The position numbers and the translations under genes are program-made. A model generated the notes under the pieces. It was not told where the DNA came from. It did not search any database and worked only from the letters and a program-made list of their open reading frames with translations. A DNA stretch of 64,000 nucleotides. It comes from Micromussa lordhowensis (lineage: Eukaryota; Cnidaria; Anthozoa; Scleractinia; Lobophylliidae). Of the stretch, positions 61,995 to 64,000 are shown in pieces. Each line of letters opens with the position of its first letter. Position 1 is the stretch's first letter. The stretch covers positions 726,603 to 790,602 of the forward strand of contig OZ026607.1 of the NCBI GenBank assembly GCA_964020085.1. Direction: 5' to 3'.

Positions 61995-63950
61995 ATGCTT
62001 GTGGAACAATTGTTAATTAGCTTCCATCATATTCCCACATTACAACAAACATGCTTTATGAATGCATAGAAAATAATGCAATAGGCTAAACTTTTGAAAT
62101 AGTACACCTCAGTACTTGAGATTACAAGTAAAACTATTTGTACATCTCCTCAATGGGTTGTTACTCATGTAATTACAGGGTTGTGTTATCCTCCAGCATA
62201 TAATTTACTAGCATACATGTACACAACTATACAGTCATTTATACCCCAGAATGACTGTAGTTAAGTGTCTTGCTCAAGAACACAGTACAGTTACCCCAGT
62301 GAGGGGTTGAACTCTGCCCCAGTGAGTTAACCATTAAATATGCCACTTTTTTGGTACAATTCATGTTATGCTAAAGAAACAGAATTGTCATTTTTAAATT
62401 CAGAGTGAGGACTATCAACGCAGTGTATACCTTTGCGCCCTCCTTTCTTTGCCATCTTAAGATATTCCCCATTGTTTTCTCCTGCTGCTGACAAATCTTC
62501 TGGAATGCTTTCAAGAGTCATGGACAGATCTGTACGAAACACACACTGCTATAAATCTGCCCTGATCTCAACATCTTGCAAAATCTGCTTTTTTACCCAA
62601 TGAAGGGCTAACGCTCAGCTATTATGGTCAAATGACACCTTTTGAAAATGCAGTTAACACAGTCAGTGACAGAAGACTTGATGTCTTACAGGACATACCT
62701 TTTCTCTGCTGCGTCTCTTTGACATCCACTCCATTATGAGTGTACCACTGTCCGTCTGTCTTATCATATTTGACTGGTTCAGGGGTGGGTGTGTGGGGTG
62801 CTATCGTCAACAGATCTGTCACAAAGAAAGTGCATTCATTTGTTAGGTACTGGACACTTGTTCCCAGGTCAAGCATATTCTCCCTGCCCTCTGAAGAGGA
62901 TTAAGAGGGACCCTGGGAACTACATGTATATTGTGTTTGGCATAGAGCTAGTACCATTAATTCTTGAAATAGATTTTGCTATTCCAGAAGATGGATTAAT
63001 AATATTGCTGTTGATGCATTTCAAAATGATGCTTGTTTTCATTTTAACAACTCCTAATTTACTATAAAGAAAACAAATAGAGACACAGCAGTTACCTTCA
63101 TGGCCTCCACCCTTCTTTGCCAAGTCAAGATATTCTCTGTTATTACCTCCTGCAGCCACCAGACACTCACTGTTCCTCTGATCGTCAATTGACACAGTTG
63201 ACTCTAAAGGATTAAAAATTAATATGTTTTATAAAGGCTATCAACAATTATGGATTATATGCTGTCTATATATGGGCTTAATACTGTAGGAAACCAGGGC
63301 AAACCATTTTTTAACTAAATGGATTGGAATCAGTGACCTTAAGCAGTGTTCCAGATAAGTGAGGGGTCTCAAGATCAGCTACATGACCCGACAAAATTAT
63401 TAATAAAAAATTTATAATGATTTGGTGGAACAGCGTTAACTGACCCGTTGGAATTCCTTATTGACACCCTGCAACCAAAAATTATCTGGAACCCTGCTTA
63501 AGTGCTTTACATGTAATACCTTTTCTTTGTTGTGTGTCCTTCACATCCACTCCATCATGAGTGTACCATAGTCCATCTGTCTTGTCATAACTCACTGGTT
63601 CAGGGGTGCGCGAGTGAGGGTCTATTGTCAATAGATCTGAGGGTTTAAACAGAGACACTGCTGTTGTAAGTACTCTTGAATTGTAGACTTCAGAATGTTA
63701 CAGCTTCAGTACATAGTTACATATTTAACCATATAGTTCTGTCAGTGGTTATTGACCATTAAGAATTTACAACTACACTATGTACAGTACTTGGAGCTGT
63801 AGTAATTTCATCATAACTATGTAATTGCAAGAAGAACAACACCTGTATGTCCTCCTCCCTTCTTTGCCAAGTCAAGATAATCTCTGTTATTTCCTCCAGC
63901 TGCTGTTAGATTTTCTGTTCCATGTTGGGCTTCAAGAGTTACAGCTAATT
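51386..63950 (-). CDS. Repeat-exon gene: tandem C7orf57-like two-exon cassettes (5' end beyond the right edge)
   Basis: Minus-strand exons, 5' to 3' (A = EYLxxAxKGGGHK type, B = DLLTxxPHTP type): A63843-63950, B63520-63636, A63096-63203, B62699-62815, A62431-62529, B61181-61297, A60877-60987, B60505-60621, A60147-60257, B59880-59996, A59648-59758, B59356-59454, A58851-58937, B58081-58197, A57568-57681, B57145-57249, A56282-56371, B55894-56010, A55413-55508, B54913-54981, A54737-54832, B54025-54105, A53363-53464, B52904-52942, then 52662-52683, 51771-51947, 51386-51413 (stop). All junctions have GT-AG and close in phase (889 residues within the window). Every A and B exon is phase 1-1. Typical unit: NTDTEYLKIAKKGGGHK | DLLTIDPHTPTPEPVKYDK then TDGQWYTHDGVDVKDTQQRK. 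From memory, vertebrate C7orf57 has one DSEYVKLAKQGGRPDLL region followed by PVAY..PDWYIHH, so homology is likely but unproven. No signal peptide or membrane segment; hydrophilic, Pro/Ser-rich, probably disordered. Function unknown. Confidence 0.72.
51955..52215 (-). mobile_element. tRNA-derived SINE (same family as the core at 27137-27290)
   Basis: Minus strand: GGCTTGATAGCTCAGTTGGT with AGAGCA (box A) and GGGTTCGAATCCC (box B), then GGCCTGAATTTTTTTCAGGC, GCTTAAGTTG and ATAACTGCGATGATCATCTA. The acceptor and T stems pair but the anticodon stem does not, so it is a SINE head and not a tRNA gene. Confidence 0.7.
52215..52480. repeat. Repeat homologous to 42430-42930
   Basis: TCATTAATAATTCATCAAGT, TTTTATTTCTCCGTTT, AATCAAACACTCGAGAC, TTTCGTCAAAAATACTC and CAACTCTCTTCTCGGTATTT recur in the same order in the element at 42268-43073. 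Confidence 0.65.
53078..53260. mobile_element. Imperfect foldback element (CTTCGTACG arms)
   Basis: GCAAGCGTTTCCGTACGAAG then AGCTTTTC is matched inverted by GGAAAAACTCTTCGTACGCG then AGCGCTTG; the middle is GC-rich. Confidence 0.55.
53590..53623. repeat. Perfect 34-bp palindrome
   Basis: CAAGAGATTATCAAGGT is followed directly by its exact reverse complement, centred on GGTACC. It lies in an intron of the repeat-exon gene. Confidence 0.85.
56497..57128. repeat. 318-bp intronic tandem duplication
   Basis: The block from TGGCGTTGAACCTCTCTACA at 56497 recurs from 56815 with only a handful of changes (GACTCGTGACGT against GACTCGACGT; CACTTGATATTGCAAAG against CACTCGATATTGCGAAG). It lies between the exons at 56282 and 57145. 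Confidence 0.9.
59190..59262. repeat. Dispersed repeat, second copy of 28055-28115
   Basis: GACTGAGCGATAGCAAGGTC followed by AATACGGCAAGG; see 28055. Confidence 0.45.
61118..61160. repeat. (ACTGCT)n microsatellite
   Basis: ACTGCT repeats lie directly beside the donor of the B exon at 61181. Confidence 0.8.
61312..61603. mobile_element. hAT-like MITE (292 bp)
   Basis: Ends CAGGGTTCGTAC and GTACGAACCCTG are near-perfect inverted repeats, flanked by ATAATA on both sides. The interior is made of repeated TTTTCCAGGACTT words. No coding capacity. Confidence 0.8.
61897..62016. mobile_element. Foldback MITE with AACAATT ends
   Basis: AACAATTATTCCACTCG and GTGGAACAATTGTTAA pair at the ends, and TTGGATATGAGA and TCTCATATCCAA further in, with a CGACGCTATGCACCTCG loop. 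It is similar in design to 35804-35917 and 9671-9826. Confidence 0.75.
62160..62340 (-). mobile_element. Degenerate SINE of the 31150 family
   Basis: TCCTCCAGCATATAATTTAC, ATTTATACCCCAGAATGACT, AGTGTCTTGCTCAAGAACAC and GAGGGGTTGAACTCTGCCCC keep the order of the family with many changes. Confidence 0.45.
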
Positions 63951-64000
63951 CTAGCAAACAAACACAAATCCTCTAATTATTACCTTAGGCACATGTATTA

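Larger units (their letters stand above)
52904..63950 (-). repeat. Tandem array of about twelve A+B exon cassettes
   Basis: Unit length is 0.4-1.3 kb including introns. B exons at 58081, 59880, 60505, 61181, 62699 and 63520 are all exactly 117 bp and nearly identical in sequence (for example CCATCATGAGTGTACCA on the plus strand). The B exons towards the 3' end of the gene (57145, 54913, 54025, 52904) are shorter and have lost the W-Y-x-H part. A exons vary from 87 to 114 bp but keep the last 13 codons. The A exon at 62431 has lost part of the glycine run (KKGGRK instead of KKGGGHK). Confidence 0.85.

Noticed and set aside
1..64000. CRISPR arrays, operons, bacterial genes or a prophage
   Set aside because: None seen; spliced metazoan genes with GT-AG introns fill the window.

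Overview
This is an intron-rich, AT-rich eukaryotic nuclear window with no bacterial features. The gene set is metazoan: tubulin cofactor C, p55-type MAGUKs, a myotubularin pseudophosphatase, SLX9 and YLPM1. The dense foldback MITEs and tRNA-derived SINEs resemble those of anthozoan cnidarians, so a stony coral or a close relative is my best guess. That assignment is inference from repeats and protein style, not a database match.

Layout, left to right: (1) 300-2304, minus: first coding exon of a YLPM1-like gene that continues beyond the left edge, head-to-head with (2) 2450-4531, plus: TBCC (2 exons). (3) 5873-19789, minus: a p55 MAGUK of the MPP2/MPP6 (varicose) type; 17 exons whose reading phases close exactly to 552 aa. 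(4) 21070-24379, plus: a catalytically dead myotubularin (MTMR10/11/12 group; 3 coding exons, 694 aa), divergent from gene 3. (5) 26788-43618, minus: a second p55 MAGUK of the MPP3/MPP4/MPP7 type (16 exons, 719 aa) with an unusual acidic linker of about 200 residues between L27 and PDZ. (6) 45998-48334, minus: SLX9 (5 exons, 194 aa). (7) 51386 to beyond the right edge, minus: a gene built from at least twelve tandem repeats of a two-exon cassette. The cassette encodes an EYLxxAxKGGGHK motif followed by DLLTxxPHTP...WYxHDG. It resembles the single motif region of the uncharacterised vertebrate protein C7orf57. I regard this as the most interesting object in the window.

The two MAGUKs share orientation and several exact exon lengths (119, 84, 132, 81 and 203 bp), so they look like an ancient tandem pair; the human MPP2 and MPP3 genes are also neighbours. 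Between and inside the genes lie LINE fragments, tRNA-derived SINEs, hAT-like and pogo/Tigger-like MITEs and many near-perfect foldback elements. One of these is a three-level nest: a pogo-type MITE inside a twin-primed (5'-inverted) LINE inside a foldback element.

All exon borders were read by eye from splice consensus, family similarity and phase closure; no alignment or transcript was available.
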